Positions 49,216 through 57,956 of a DNA stretch of 64,000 nucleotides are shown here, piece after piece. The notes beneath the pieces are model-generated. The model saw only the letters and a program-made list of their open reading frames with translations, had not been told where the DNA came from and did not search any database. Positions within the stretch are counted from its first letter, which is position 1; each line of letters begins with the position of its first letter. This DNA is from Bacteroidetes bacterium ADurb.Bin145 (GTDB lineage: Bacteria > Bacteroidota > Bacteroidia > Bacteroidales > VadinHA17), in contig MWDJ01000009.1 of the NCBI GenBank assembly GCA_002070505.1, forward strand, positions 1-64,000, read 5' to 3'. Both the position numbers and the translations under genes were made by a program.

Positions 49216-51867
49216 TTATCTTAAACCAAAACGGTAACTGAATTTGACAAGGAATACGTTATGGGGGATATTATTATCTCTGTTAAAAAGGTCGCCGATA
49301 TTATCAAAATAATCCATCACCCCGGTATTATTTGAATAATTCCTTGTCTGGCTCCAGACTAAATAAACAGATGAGCCGGGATTATATTCCCATCTCAGGA
49401 CAAGATTTGAAAGGAATTCCTGAATATTGAAATCTCTTTTCCCTGTTGAATAATCAACTGTACCGTCTGAATTTTCATCGAAATAGATATTACTCTCGTC
49501 AAAGCTCTTCTCGGCAGATGTATAGACATGGAATCTGTCTTTGTAGCTGTCAGCCATAGGCGCGGTAATATATTTATGGTCATAGTAACGTCCAGAAGCA
49601 ACAAAAGGCTGGCCCCAGTACTGGAGAGTGAGGTCAGGACTGAGGTTAAAGTTTACTCTGAAAGATGCGCTGATCGTCTTTCTGTCGATACTGCCAAAAA
49701 TATATCTATTATTACCATTGTAATTCCTATTGGTAACATATTGCAGATCAGTTCTGGAAGTGCTGTATGATGGACTGAATGTGAAGACCAGGTAATTTGT
49801 CGGTTTATAAGTAAAAGAGATCTCTGAGTAATTGCTTCTCTGGTATTTCTCAAATCCTCTCGATATATTTCCATAGATCTCAACATTGAATTTCTTCCTG
49901 TAATCGGTTTGAAACCCGGCGCGAAGACTTATGTTGCCGGGGATCTCCATCATAGGACCGCCACGGAGTAATCCCGTTGAAGGATGCGAAGTACTTATGT
50001 TGCCGCCTGTCCATGCACTCCAGTAGTTCTTGAAGCTCATATTTCCGTTCCACTCAAATCCTTTTCCTGTTATGTCACCTCCAAAGTTATTGACAACATA
50101 TACATCTCCCCCGAAGTTGTAACTTCTGTAGATCCCTTTGGGGTCCCAGACATGATAGCCAGCCCAGATCACTGACAAAACTTCATCAGATTCCTGCATA
50201 TAACCAAGATCATTTGCTTCGAATCCCGGGGTCTTCCAGATGCTGCATAACATAAGGTTAAAGTGTCCGTTCTGCTTCTGAAGCTGTATCCGGCCGGCAT
50301 TTCCCATGAGAGAAGTACGTTCAGGATCAAATTCGGTATGATCATTATCAGGTCTCTGAAAGTATCTTGCCGATGATCTCTGAGTTTCGGCAATAGCTTC
50401 TTTTGTACCCGCGACCTGGCTGAATGCAAGGTTGATATTGAACATCCAGTTCTTTTTGTTAAAATACTGGGTAAAATCCAATCCGCCGGTATAGGCTGAT
50501 TTATGCATAAAACTACCAAGGTTCTGGTCGAGATCCCTGTTCGTACTTGTGAACATACCGCCGAGGAGAGTATTCCCTTCTTTAAAATCTTTCTGCACCC
50601 TTCCGATCAGATAGCTGGTAAGAGGTTCCACAGTCTGGTATATCCTGCCGCCACCGGTATCTATTTCAGCTTTTTCTTCAGCAGTTATGGCTTCAATGAA
50701 GCCAAGTGATAATCCATTCTTTGTTTTGCCTGTAAGCTTGGCTGCCCCCAGGATTGTTGTAAAATTTGGTCTGTCGGCGTACCATCCATCCTCCAGATCC
50801 GCATGTCCATGCGGATTACGTCCTATTCTCCTGGAATAAAACAGGTTATCATTACCAGAATCTCCGTCGCCTAAACCAATATTAAAGCTTGTAATGTTCT
50901 TTCCTTCAATGAAGAAGGGTCTCTTCTCCGAGAAATATGTTTCATAAGCAGTCAGGTTAACAACTGAAGGGTCAGCTTCAACCTGTCCGAAATCGGGATT
51001 GATTGTAAGGTCCATAGTCATATTATTTGTTATCCCGATCTTGGCATCGATCCCTCCGTTCAGCTTGTATTTCCTTCCATCTTCCCGGAAAGGATTTCCG
51101 GCTTCTTTTTTAAAAGTTTCGGCCTGAGCAACACCGTAAGGGGTTACATCAAGGATCTTTCTCGGTTTTATTTCATCGAGACCATAAAGCTCGCCCATAA
51201 GATGAATGACTCCGGGTGCGTTCCGTGGGATAGCTTGCCAGAAAGCCTGCTCATTATGTCTGTAAAGGATCCTTGCGACATCAAATCCCCAGACGTCTCC
51301 TGAGTTCTTATCGAATCTAATCTGACTGAAGGGGATCTTCATCTCTGCAATCCATCCTTCTTCATTGATAGAAGTTTTTACCCACCAGTTAGGATCCCAG
51401 GAATTGTCTTCATCCGAACCGTCATTTGACATTAGCATATCATACTTTACACCAGACGAACTTACTCCGAAAACAAACCCTGTGCGAAGGTCGTGGAAAC
51501 TGTCAATTATAACACCGGCAAGATCCCCGTCTGCCTGGTCCCTTCTTGTAAGCCTGTTCACAATGCTGTCAGGGCTTGTATCGAAGCATTTAATGCCAAC
51601 ATACAGATTATTATCATCAAAAAGTATTTTAAATTCAGTCCTTTGCTTCGAAGGCCTGCCATCATAAGGCCGGTTCTGAGTAAATTCGTTTTCCCATATA
51701 CCTATATTCCAGAGTTCTTCATTCAGGATACCGTCAATATCAGGAGCGGTTTCGGTTCTGGTAGCCTTGTATTTTTTTCGTACAATATCCTCTTTTTCAG
51801 TTGTCTGTCCAAAAGTCAAAAAGGATCCAAAAGAAATGATTAAAATGAGATAAATGAGCTTTTTCAT
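49216..51867 (-). CDS. DUF5916 outer-membrane protein with N-terminal CBM9-like domain
   Basis: 883 residues with signal peptide (KLIYLILIISFGSFLTFGQ). Residues about 40-215 form a CBM9-like carbohydrate-binding domain (PDIDGILNEELWNIG, FKILFDDNNLYVGIKC, EGWIAEMKIPFSQIRF). The rest is the DUF5916 region: TINPDFGQVEADPSVVNLT, YFSEKRPFFIEG and YSRRIGRNPHG are characteristic. The C-terminus (VFLVKFSYRFGLR) has the alternating pattern and terminal aromatic of an outer-membrane beta-barrel. Probably a surface sugar-binding or transport-related protein; the exact role is unknown. A terminator follows the stop. Confidence 0.85.
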   Translation of the reverse strand: MKKLIYLILIISFGSFLTFGQTTEKEDIVRKKYKATRTETAPDIDGILNEELWNIGIWENEFTQNRPYDGRPSKQRTEFKILFDDNNLYVGIKCFDTSPDSIVNRLTRRDQADGDLAGVIIDSFHDLRTGFVFGVSSSGVKYDMLMSNDGSDEDNSWDPNWWVKTSINEEGWIAEMKIPFSQIRFDKNSGDVWGFDVARILYRHNEQAFWQAIPRNAPGVIHLMGELYGLDEIKPRKILDVTPYGVAQAETFKKEAGNPFREDGRKYKLNGGIDAKIGITNNMTMDLTINPDFGQVEADPSVVNLTAYETYFSEKRPFFIEGKNITSFNIGLGDGDSGNDNLFYSRRIGRNPHGHADLEDGWYADRPNFTTILGAAKLTGKTKNGLSLGFIEAITAEEKAEIDTGGGRIYQTVEPLTSYLIGRVQKDFKEGNTLLGGMFTSTNRDLDQNLGSFMHKSAYTGGLDFTQYFNKKNWMFNINLAFSQVAGTKEAIAETQRSSARYFQRPDNDHTEFDPERTSLMGNAGRIQLQKQNGHFNLMLCSIWKTPGFEANDLGYMQESDEVLSVIWAGYHVWDPKGIYRSYNFGGDVYVVNNFGGDITGKGFEWNGNMSFKNYWSAWTGGNISTSHPSTGLLRGGPMMEIPGNISLRAGFQTDYRKKFNVEIYGNISRGFEKYQRSNYSEISFTYKPTNYLVFTFSPSYSTSRTDLQYVTNRNYNGNNRYIFGSIDRKTISASFRVNFNLSPDLTLQYWGQPFVASGRYYDHKYITAPMADSYKDRFHVYTSAEKSFDESNIYFDENSDGTVDYSTGKRDFNIQEFLSNLVLRWEYNPGSSVYLVWSQTRNYSNNTGVMDYFDNIGDLFNRDNNIPHNVFLVKFSYRFGLR

Positions 51868-52058
51868 GGTTTTCTCGGTGGAATTAATCTGGTAAAAGGA
51901 CGGATGAAGTTCCGGTTTGTTGCAGCTAAAATTTATTTATAATAATTCTAAATTAATTTTATTAATTATTAACATCAAAGCTTGGGACATTTTATTATCT
52001 TAACAGTCTCTTAAATTACAAGGTTATTTAGTATTATCTTAACAAAAAATCAATAAGC

Positions 52059-52898
52059 ATGATAACACGCAGATCGTTCATTACAAAGAGCGCTGCTGCA
52101 GCAGCAGCGGCAGTTATAGCACCATCAGTTCTTGGCCGGGATAAGAAACCTGCCGCTTCACCGGCTCCGGAGACAGTGTTAAACGGGAAAAGGGTCCTGT
52201 ATGTCTGGGGAGGATGGATGGGACATGATCCGGATAAATGCCGTGATCTTTTCGTTCCATGGCTCGAATCGGAAGGAGCAAAGGTAGTGGTCTCTGATAC
52301 ACTTGATGCATATATAAACAATGACCTGAAGAAGGATTTCGACCTTATAGTTCAATCTTGGACACAGGGCACAATAAACCGTAAACAGGAAGCTGCACTT
52401 CTGGCAGCGGTGAAAGAAGCAGGCATTGGTCTTGCAGGATGGCATGGAGGCACAGGTGATTCTTTCAGGAATAATGTTGAATATCAGTTCATGGTAGGAG
52501 GCCAGTGGGTGGCACATCCCGGAGGTGTAATAGATTATACAGTTAATATAGTTGATCAAAAAGATCCCGTTACGAAAGGGCTAAAGGATTTTGCAATGCA
52601 TTCAGAACAATATTTTGTTCATGTTGATCCAAATGTGAAAGTACTTGCAACTACTACATTTACTGACAAGAATGCATCATGGATTGGAGGGAATATCATT
52701 CCTGTTGTCTGGAAGAAAGCATATGGAATAGGCAGGGTATTTTATTCATCCCTCGGACATGTTATTGCTGATTTCAGTGTTCCTGAGGTCCTGGAAATAA
52801 CAAAAAGAGGCATACGCTGGGCCGCTATGAGCAAATTCGAACCAATGGAAGCCTGGCACCAGCCGGTTTACAAAGACCACGGTAAAAGAAAATTCTAA
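52059..52898 (+). CDS. Tat-exported ThuA-domain protein
   Basis: 279 residues. The leader MITRRSFITKSAAAAAAAVI is a twin-arginine signal with an Ala-rich hydrophobic part. The ThuA (trehalose-utilisation-like, class I glutamine-amidotransferase-like) fold follows from about residue 45: RVLYVWGGWMGHDP, then GLAGWHGGTGDSF and GQWVAHPGG. ThuA proteins accompany Gfo/Idh/MocA oxidoreductases in 3-keto-disaccharide routes. The gene stands alone, divergent from the DUF5916 gene, and ends in a long terminator hairpin. Confidence 0.85.
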   Translation: MITRRSFITKSAAAAAAAVIAPSVLGRDKKPAASPAPETVLNGKRVLYVWGGWMGHDPDKCRDLFVPWLESEGAKVVVSDTLDAYINNDLKKDFDLIVQSWTQGTINRKQEAALLAAVKEAGIGLAGWHGGTGDSFRNNVEYQFMVGGQWVAHPGGVIDYTVNIVDQKDPVTKGLKDFAMHSEQYFVHVDPNVKVLATTTFTDKNASWIGGNIIPVVWKKAYGIGRVFYSSLGHVIADFSVPEVLEITKRGIRWAAMSKFEPMEAWHQPVYKDHGKRKF

Positions 52899-52924
52899 CC
52901 TGGAAAGGGTTTTCTGATTAATCA

Positions 52925-52991
52925 CATTGCGGAGATCTGCATTATTTGTGTGAATCTTAATTCCACATGAGCACTGCGGGTCTTCGCAATG
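52925..52991 (+). terminator. Long-stem terminator after the ThuA gene
   Basis: Two 17-base arms (52925-52941 and 52975-52991) pair over their full length if G-U pairs are allowed; the outer seven pairs, cattgcg/cgcaatg, are all Watson-Crick. The loop is 33 bases and a TTTTATTTA run follows. The downstream end meets the stop codon of the converging editing-protein gene. Confidence 0.7.
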
Positions 52992-52993
52992 TT

Positions 52994-53488
52994 TTATTTA
53001 TACAGATTGATAAATTCGTATGAATTGCCGAGATGATCAAGAAACCTGATAAAATCGGAGAATGAGATTACAAGAGTTGCAGTATTAATATTCGGATGGA
53101 AAGCCAGCCTGTCAGATTCTTTCAGTTTTTCGTCAATGAAAAGATGAACATGCTTTTCACTATCGTTTATCAAACCAAAAGGAGAAACAGAACCAGGCGC
53201 CAGTCCTAAATATTTCATCAGTCTCTGATCGGAAGCAAAAGTAAGTTTACCCTGCCGCAGACGTTTTTCAAGATCGTGTATATCAAGAAGGCGATGATGT
53301 TCAAGGATCACAAGGTAATGACGATTCCCTTTATGATTCCTGAAGAAAATATTCTTGCATTTCCCGGAGTCTATATCTTTCCAGTAAGTCTCCGCATCAT
53401 CGATAGTGGCAACCGGAGAATGCTCATGATATTCAAATTCAATTGAGAGACTTTTCAGCAGATCGTAAAGTTCTTTCTGACCTCTCAT
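52994..53488 (-). CDS. Prolyl-tRNA editing protein (YbaK/ProX, PrdX type)
   Basis: 164 residues of the YbaK/aaRS-associated fold. It hydrolyses alanyl- or cysteinyl-tRNA-Pro made by mistake. FEYHEHSPVATIDDAE gives the N-terminal strand, GKCKNIFFRNHKGNRHYLVIL contains the lysine used in catalysis, and LGLAPGSVSPFGLIND is the conserved glycine-rich loop. The PrdX group fits best by length. Its start ATG overlaps the stop of the SiaC-like gene upstream (ATGA at 53485-53488), so the two are translated together, an unusual partner. Confidence 0.83.
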   Translation of the reverse strand: MRGQKELYDLLKSLSIEFEYHEHSPVATIDDAETYWKDIDSGKCKNIFFRNHKGNRHYLVILEHHRLLDIHDLEKRLRQGKLTFASDQRLMKYLGLAPGSVSPFGLINDSEKHVHLFIDEKLKESDRLAFHPNINTATLVISFSDFIRFLDHLGNSYEFINLYK

Positions 53489-53904
53489 GATTCCTGGGGA
53501 GGCTTTGGAACAAAGTCAAATTTCATTTCTACGAGCATTGATATATCCTCACCTGCTTCCTTCATATCTGAATCCTCCTCATCGTAAAACCATTCAATTT
53601 TAACAGAGTACCCTGCAGAATCAAGCCTTTTCAGCTCAATGAGGATATCATAAAAGAACTTGGCCGATGATGAATTGAAATACGCAAGATCGATCTGAAA
53701 TCTGAGGGGATTGTCCCTGTTATACATTTTATGCTTGGCAGCAAGGATCTCATCCACGAACTTTTTTATCCATTCAAGGACAGGGTAGTACAGTGAACGG
53801 ACATCCTCAGGAGACGATACGCCCCGTATGTAGAATTGATTATTGTCCGGTGAAAAGCAGATCCCTGGAGTAGTTACTGTCGGATCAATAATTAATTTTT
53901 GCAT
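53485..53904 (-). CDS. SiaC-family regulatory phosphoprotein (DUF1987), copy 2
   Basis: 139 residues, paralogue of 23856-24317. It keeps SLYYPVLEWIKKFVDEIL and IDLAYFNSSSAKFFYDILI, but the phospho-acceptor position has Ser in place of Thr (YFNS against YFNT). The acidic DEEDSDMKEAGED segment lengthens the loop before the last strand. No phosphatase or kinase of the pathway is adjacent. It overlaps the prolyl-tRNA editing gene by four bases. Confidence 0.8.
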   Translation of the reverse strand: MQKLIIDPTVTTPGICFSPDNNQFYIRGVSSPEDVRSLYYPVLEWIKKFVDEILAAKHKMYNRDNPLRFQIDLAYFNSSSAKFFYDILIELKRLDSAGYSVKIEWFYDEEDSDMKEAGEDISMLVEMKFDFVPKPPQES

Positions 53905-53956
53905 TTGCCGGTGTTTTTACAAAGTTGCATTAATATTTTCTATATGCAAAAATTTT

Positions 53957-54448
53957 TTATTCTGATTCTGTGAATAATTCAGAGTCAGGATCTTCAGGAT
54001 TGAATCCATAGTCCTCAGATAATTTCTCCATTTTTGATGCCTCAACTGCGAGTTTATCGCACAGTTCATTTTCAGGATGTCCGGCATGTCCTTTTATCCA
54101 GATTATTTTCACATTATGCTTACGATAGACATCAAGGAATCTTTTCCAGAGATCAGGATTTTTCTTTTTTTTGAAGGCTTTTGATTCCCAAAGCAGGAGC
54201 CATCCTTTTGAAACAGCATCTGCAACATACTTTGAATCGGTATAAATTGTCACGTTACTTCCGGGCTTCTTCAGGGCTTCAAGGCCTGCTATTACAGCAA
54301 GCAACTCCATCCGGTTATTGGTAGTCAATCTGAATCCTTCAGATTTCTCAAGCCTGTGCTTCCCTGATACCAGTACGGTACCATAACCGCCCGGCCCGGG
54401 ATTACCTCTGGAAGCACCATCAGTGTAAATGATTATTTCACCTGGCAT
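53957..54448 (-). CDS. rnhA: Ribonuclease HI
   Basis: 163-residue endonuclease that cuts the RNA strand of RNA-DNA hybrids at R-loops and replication primers. The four acidic active-site residues are visible: IYTDGASRGNPGPGG, NNRMELLAVI, IYTDSKYVADAV and ENELCDKLA. The basic handle (SKAFKKKKNPDLWKRF) is the one that binds hybrids in E. coli. The start overlaps the end of the marC gene by 11 bp. RNase HII is encoded 3 kb upstream on the same strand, so both hybrid-cutting enzymes are present. Confidence 0.95.
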   Translation of the reverse strand: MPGEIIIYTDGASRGNPGPGGYGTVLVSGKHRLEKSEGFRLTTNNRMELLAVIAGLEALKKPGSNVTIYTDSKYVADAVSKGWLLLWESKAFKKKKNPDLWKRFLDVYRKHNVKIIWIKGHAGHPENELCDKLAVEASKMEKLSEDYGFNPEDPDSELFTESE

Positions 54449-55022
54449 AGGGCAGACTGATTCCGGTATTTGTCAGGAATAGTTTTATTGCAATTGAAAG
54501 CAGGATAACTCCGAAAGTTTTTTTAAGTATCTGAAGACCTCCCTGTCCAAGGATCTTTTCAAAAACAGAGGTAAGCCTCAAGACCAGATATACAACCACC
54601 ATATTGAGAATGAGAGCGATAAAGATATTGATAGTCTCGTATTCAGCCTTAAGTGACAGTATTGTTGTAATTGATCCGGCACCAGCTATCAGAGGAAAAG
54701 CAATCGGGAATATTGCGCCGTTGCCATGGGCATCCTGTTTGAAAAGCTCGATGCCAAGTATCATTTCCATAGCTATAAGAAAGATGATAAATGAACCGGC
54801 GATCGCAAAGGATGATACGTCAATCCCAAAAACACCGAGCAAAGGACTGCCAATGAATAAGAACGCAAGGAAAATAAGCAGGGAGACCAGGGTGACCTTT
54901 GAAGGATGCACCACCACTCCTTTTGATTTAATATCAATGATTATGGGAATAGACCCCGGTATATCAATTATGGCAAATAATACCATAAAAGCCCCAAGTA
55001 TTTCCAGAAAGTCGATATGCAT
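54438..55022 (-). CDS. MarC-family (UPF0056) integral membrane protein
   Basis: 194 residues with about six membrane helices. The N-terminal LGAFMVLFAIIDIPGSIPI and the central IAGAGSITTILSLKAEYE are the conserved MarC segments. The family was once thought to give antibiotic resistance, but that has not held up; its function is unknown. The gene overlaps rnhA by 11 bp and has a -7 element about 17 bp before its start. Confidence 0.88.
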   Translation of the reverse strand: MHIDFLEILGAFMVLFAIIDIPGSIPIIIDIKSKGVVVHPSKVTLVSLLIFLAFLFIGSPLLGVFGIDVSSFAIAGSFIIFLIAMEMILGIELFKQDAHGNGAIFPIAFPLIAGAGSITTILSLKAEYETINIFIALILNMVVVYLVLRLTSVFEKILGQGGLQILKKTFGVILLSIAIKLFLTNTGISLPYAR

Positions 55023-55038
55023 ATTCAGGAATTTCCTG

Positions 55039-55046
55039 CAAAGATA
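55039..55046 (-). promoter_or_regulatory. Candidate -7 promoter element for marC-rnhA
   Basis: On the minus strand TATCTTTG fits TAnnTTTG and ends 16 bp upstream of the marC ATG. The same octamer is found at 42815, 43534 and 40664. No -33 box at a good distance. Confidence 0.45.
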
Positions 55047-55050
55047 AACA

Positions 55051-57198
55051 TTACTCCCGTATTGTCATTTCATCAACAAGATGTCCGGCTCCCGAATAGA
55101 TATCCATTATCCAGAGAACGTATCTTATATCAACGGCAATTGTTCTTTGGAGCAACGGCTCGTAAGCCACATCACCACTCATTGCTTCCCAGTTCCCGTC
55201 AAAAGCCAGACCAATAAGTTCGCCTTTGCTGTTCAGCACAGGACTGCCTGAGTTACCTCCTGTAATATCATTTGTTGTCAGGAAACAGACCGGCATATAA
55301 CCTTTGGAAGAGGCGTATCGTCCGAACTGCTTTTTATTTGCCAGCTCGATGAACCTTTGCGGGAGGTCAAATTCATAATCACCAGGCTTATATTTAGCCA
55401 GGACACCATCGGTTGTCGTATAATATTTATATGTAACAGCATCACGCGGGTCATAATCCTGTATAGTGCCATAAGACATTCTCATTGTTGAATTTGCGTC
55501 GGGGTAGAATGTCTTACCGGGATCCATTTCCATGAGGGCTGCTATCCATAGCCTTCTGCCTTTTGTCAGATCTTCATCGAATCTGCTCACCTCTGTTGAT
55601 ACATAATCTATAACCTTGTTGAATGATTCGGCAACAAGGGCTACCGGATCATTCTCAAGAATCTTAGCCGAAGGTTTATTAAGGAATGCTGTCAGTTTTG
55701 ATTCATTAGTGAATATCGATCTGTCAAACATATCATCAACAAACTTATCTATGTCACCTCCAAACTTCCTGTCGACAATTTTACTGAAAAAGTCAGGTTG
55801 AAATTTTTCAGGAACATCAGCCCTGTAAAGCCTGAGCATTGCTTTTGTTGATTTTCTGTCGGTAGCTGCGCTGTAGTTTTTGTATATCTCACCAAGATTT
55901 TCTTTAGTCCGTCTGACTGTTTCAGCAATATGCTGTTTATCACCCGATCTTAGCACAGAAAGTAACAAAGAACCATAGGGGTTGAATCCAAGTAATTCAA
56001 AACCCTGCATGCATTCACTGAGATATTGCTGAGCGTTCAGATAAGGAGCCCTGCCCTGTATTGAAGACCTGATGAGGTTAAGCGCTTCCCCATACCTTGC
56101 CTGCCTGTCAGGATCAGCTTTGATCCATGAACTGAAGCGGGTTTCAATAGATTCCTTCTTTTCCAGGACATTGTTTTTTTCAAGCTGCATATTCTGTCCT
56201 ATTGAGTATTTCCAATAGTTGGACGAGTAAGAATAACTGGCAGCATACTGGATGTCTATTTTATGATCAGCCTTCATATCCGCCATCCATATCTCCTGTT
56301 TTATTCCTCTTATCTTTATCCGGTTCGGATTTGTAATTGCCAATAGTTCATTTACTTCATAAGATGTGTAATATCTCTGTGTCCTTCCGGGGTATCCGAA
56401 AACCATTGTGAAGTCTCCTTTGTTGAGGTCTTTGAGAGAAACAGGAAGCCAGTATTTTGGTTTAAGAGGGATATTGCCCGAAGAGTAGGATGCAGGTCTG
56501 CCATCAGGTCCGGAATAGACCCGGAAAACACTGAAGTCGCCGGTATGACGGGGCCATTCCCAGTTATCGGTATCATCTCCGAATTTGCCTATTGAAGAAG
56601 GGGGTGCACCAACTAGCCTCACATCGGTATATCTTTCATAAACAAGAAGATAATAATAATTCCCACCGAAAAAGGAAGTGACAGATGTCCTGTAATTGTT
56701 TCCGTTTGAAGCCTGTTTTTCAATTGTTCTTCTTGCGTCGTTTATTGCCGATGATCTTTCAGACTCACTCATTCCCGGTTTCACATTTTCCATGACCTTT
56801 GAAGTGACATCTTCTATTTTCAAAAGGAAGTTTGCATACATACCGCTACATGGGAGCTCGTGTTCTTTAGTCATTGCCCAGAACCCATCGGTGAGATAGT
56901 CGTGATCAACAGTACTATGTGACTGGATAGCATCGTATCCGCAATGATGGTTGGTAAGCATCAATCCCTGGGATGATACTATTTCTCCCGTGCATCCGGG
57001 TATTGAAACGATTGCATCCTTGATGCTTGCTTTATTGAGGCTGTAAATATCTTCCGCTGACAGTCTCAATCCCATTTCTGTCATCTGCCCGATGTTAAGC
57101 TTCTCGATAAGGGGAAGAATCCACATTCCTTCATCAGCCCTGGCAGTGAAGCTGAAGACAGACATAAGAAGTATTACGGCAGCAAATATTTTTTTCAT
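55051..57198 (-). CDS. S46-family serine dipeptidyl-peptidase (DPP7/DPP11 type)
   Basis: 715 residues with signal peptide (IFAAVILLMSVFSFTARA). The chymotrypsin-like triad of S46 is visible: His in LMLTNHHCGYDAIQ (near residue 83), Asp in FGDDTDNWEWPRHTGDF (near 210), and Ser in ITGGNSGSPVLN (near 655). A helical cap lies between. S46 enzymes cut dipeptides from peptide N-termini in the periplasm and feed amino acids to asaccharolytic or proteolytic Bacteroidota. The residue deciding DPP7 against DPP11 specificity could not be fixed from the sequence alone. Confidence 0.9.
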   Translation of the reverse strand: MKKIFAAVILLMSVFSFTARADEGMWILPLIEKLNIGQMTEMGLRLSAEDIYSLNKASIKDAIVSIPGCTGEIVSSQGLMLTNHHCGYDAIQSHSTVDHDYLTDGFWAMTKEHELPCSGMYANFLLKIEDVTSKVMENVKPGMSESERSSAINDARRTIEKQASNGNNYRTSVTSFFGGNYYYLLVYERYTDVRLVGAPPSSIGKFGDDTDNWEWPRHTGDFSVFRVYSGPDGRPASYSSGNIPLKPKYWLPVSLKDLNKGDFTMVFGYPGRTQRYYTSYEVNELLAITNPNRIKIRGIKQEIWMADMKADHKIDIQYAASYSYSSNYWKYSIGQNMQLEKNNVLEKKESIETRFSSWIKADPDRQARYGEALNLIRSSIQGRAPYLNAQQYLSECMQGFELLGFNPYGSLLLSVLRSGDKQHIAETVRRTKENLGEIYKNYSAATDRKSTKAMLRLYRADVPEKFQPDFFSKIVDRKFGGDIDKFVDDMFDRSIFTNESKLTAFLNKPSAKILENDPVALVAESFNKVIDYVSTEVSRFDEDLTKGRRLWIAALMEMDPGKTFYPDANSTMRMSYGTIQDYDPRDAVTYKYYTTTDGVLAKYKPGDYEFDLPQRFIELANKKQFGRYASSKGYMPVCFLTTNDITGGNSGSPVLNSKGELIGLAFDGNWEAMSGDVAYEPLLQRTIAVDIRYVLWIMDIYSGAGHLVDEMTIRE

Positions 57199-57231
57199 TC
57201 AGAATATTTTAAGTAATTAATAACCGGGCTG

Positions 57232-57239
57232 CAAATATA
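57232..57239 (-). promoter_or_regulatory. Candidate -7 promoter element for the S46 peptidase gene
   Basis: On the minus strand TATATTTG fits TAnnTTTG and ends 33 bp before the ATG at 57198. No good -33 box. Confidence 0.4.
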
Positions 57240-57293
57240 GTTTTTTTGGATGTAATAAACTGTGCTAAAAATCGTTCTTAATGTTTTTTAACC

Positions 57294-57893
57294 TCAAAGC
57301 TGAAGTGTCAACTGAGTATCTGTCAGTGTAAAAGATCTCCGGTGATAGGGTGATATCCCATATTTTAGAATTGCCTGCCTGTGATATAGTGTTGCATAGC
57401 CTTTATTCTCATTCCATCCGTATTGGGGATATTCGTTATGCAGATTTATCATGAATTCATCACGAAAGACTTTTGCCAGGACTGAAGCAGCAGCTATCGA
57501 AAAGAACAGACTGTCACCTTTCACTATTGTCTTATGTTTCAGGTCTTTATATGGGAAAAAGGTGTTCCCGTCAATAAGAAGGAACTGAGGTTTTTTCTTC
57601 AACCCTTCAATAGCCATATGCATCGCCTTGATCGATGCCCTCAGTATATTTAATTCATCAATCTCAATATTGCCGACGAACGCCACATTCCATGCAATTG
57701 CACTTTCAATGATCTCATCCTTAAGGATATCTCTCTGTTTTGGAGTCAGTTTTTTTGAATCATTCAGAACATCATGCCTGAACCTTTTCGGAAGTATTAC
57801 AGCTGCTGCAGTAACTGGTCCGGCAAGGCATCCCCTCCCGGCTTCGTCGCAGCCGGCCTCAATGAGATTATGGAACATGTATGGTTTTAACAT
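57294..57893 (-). CDS. rnhB: Ribonuclease HII
   Basis: 199-residue enzyme that nicks DNA at single ribonucleotides and degrades RNA-DNA hybrids. EAGCDEAGRGCLAGPV holds the first Asp/Glu of the active site, FLLIDGN the next Asp, and VKGDSLFFSIAAASVLAKVF the final catalytic stretch, including the conserved SIAAASVLAK. It is divergent from prfB, with a 63-bp shared gap. Confidence 0.95.
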   Translation of the reverse strand: MLKPYMFHNLIEAGCDEAGRGCLAGPVTAAAVILPKRFRHDVLNDSKKLTPKQRDILKDEIIESAIAWNVAFVGNIEIDELNILRASIKAMHMAIEGLKKKPQFLLIDGNTFFPYKDLKHKTIVKGDSLFFSIAAASVLAKVFRDEFMINLHNEYPQYGWNENKGYATLYHRQAILKYGISPYHRRSFTLTDTQLTLQL

Positions 57894-57956
57894 TTCAGTA
57901 ATGATAACTGATATTTTAAAGATAAATAATTGAGTAAATTTGCCAAAATTTCATTT

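Noticed and set aside
54604-55047. 147-residue open frame antisense to marC
   Set aside because: Shadow of a hydrophobic gene; no start signal and no family likeness.
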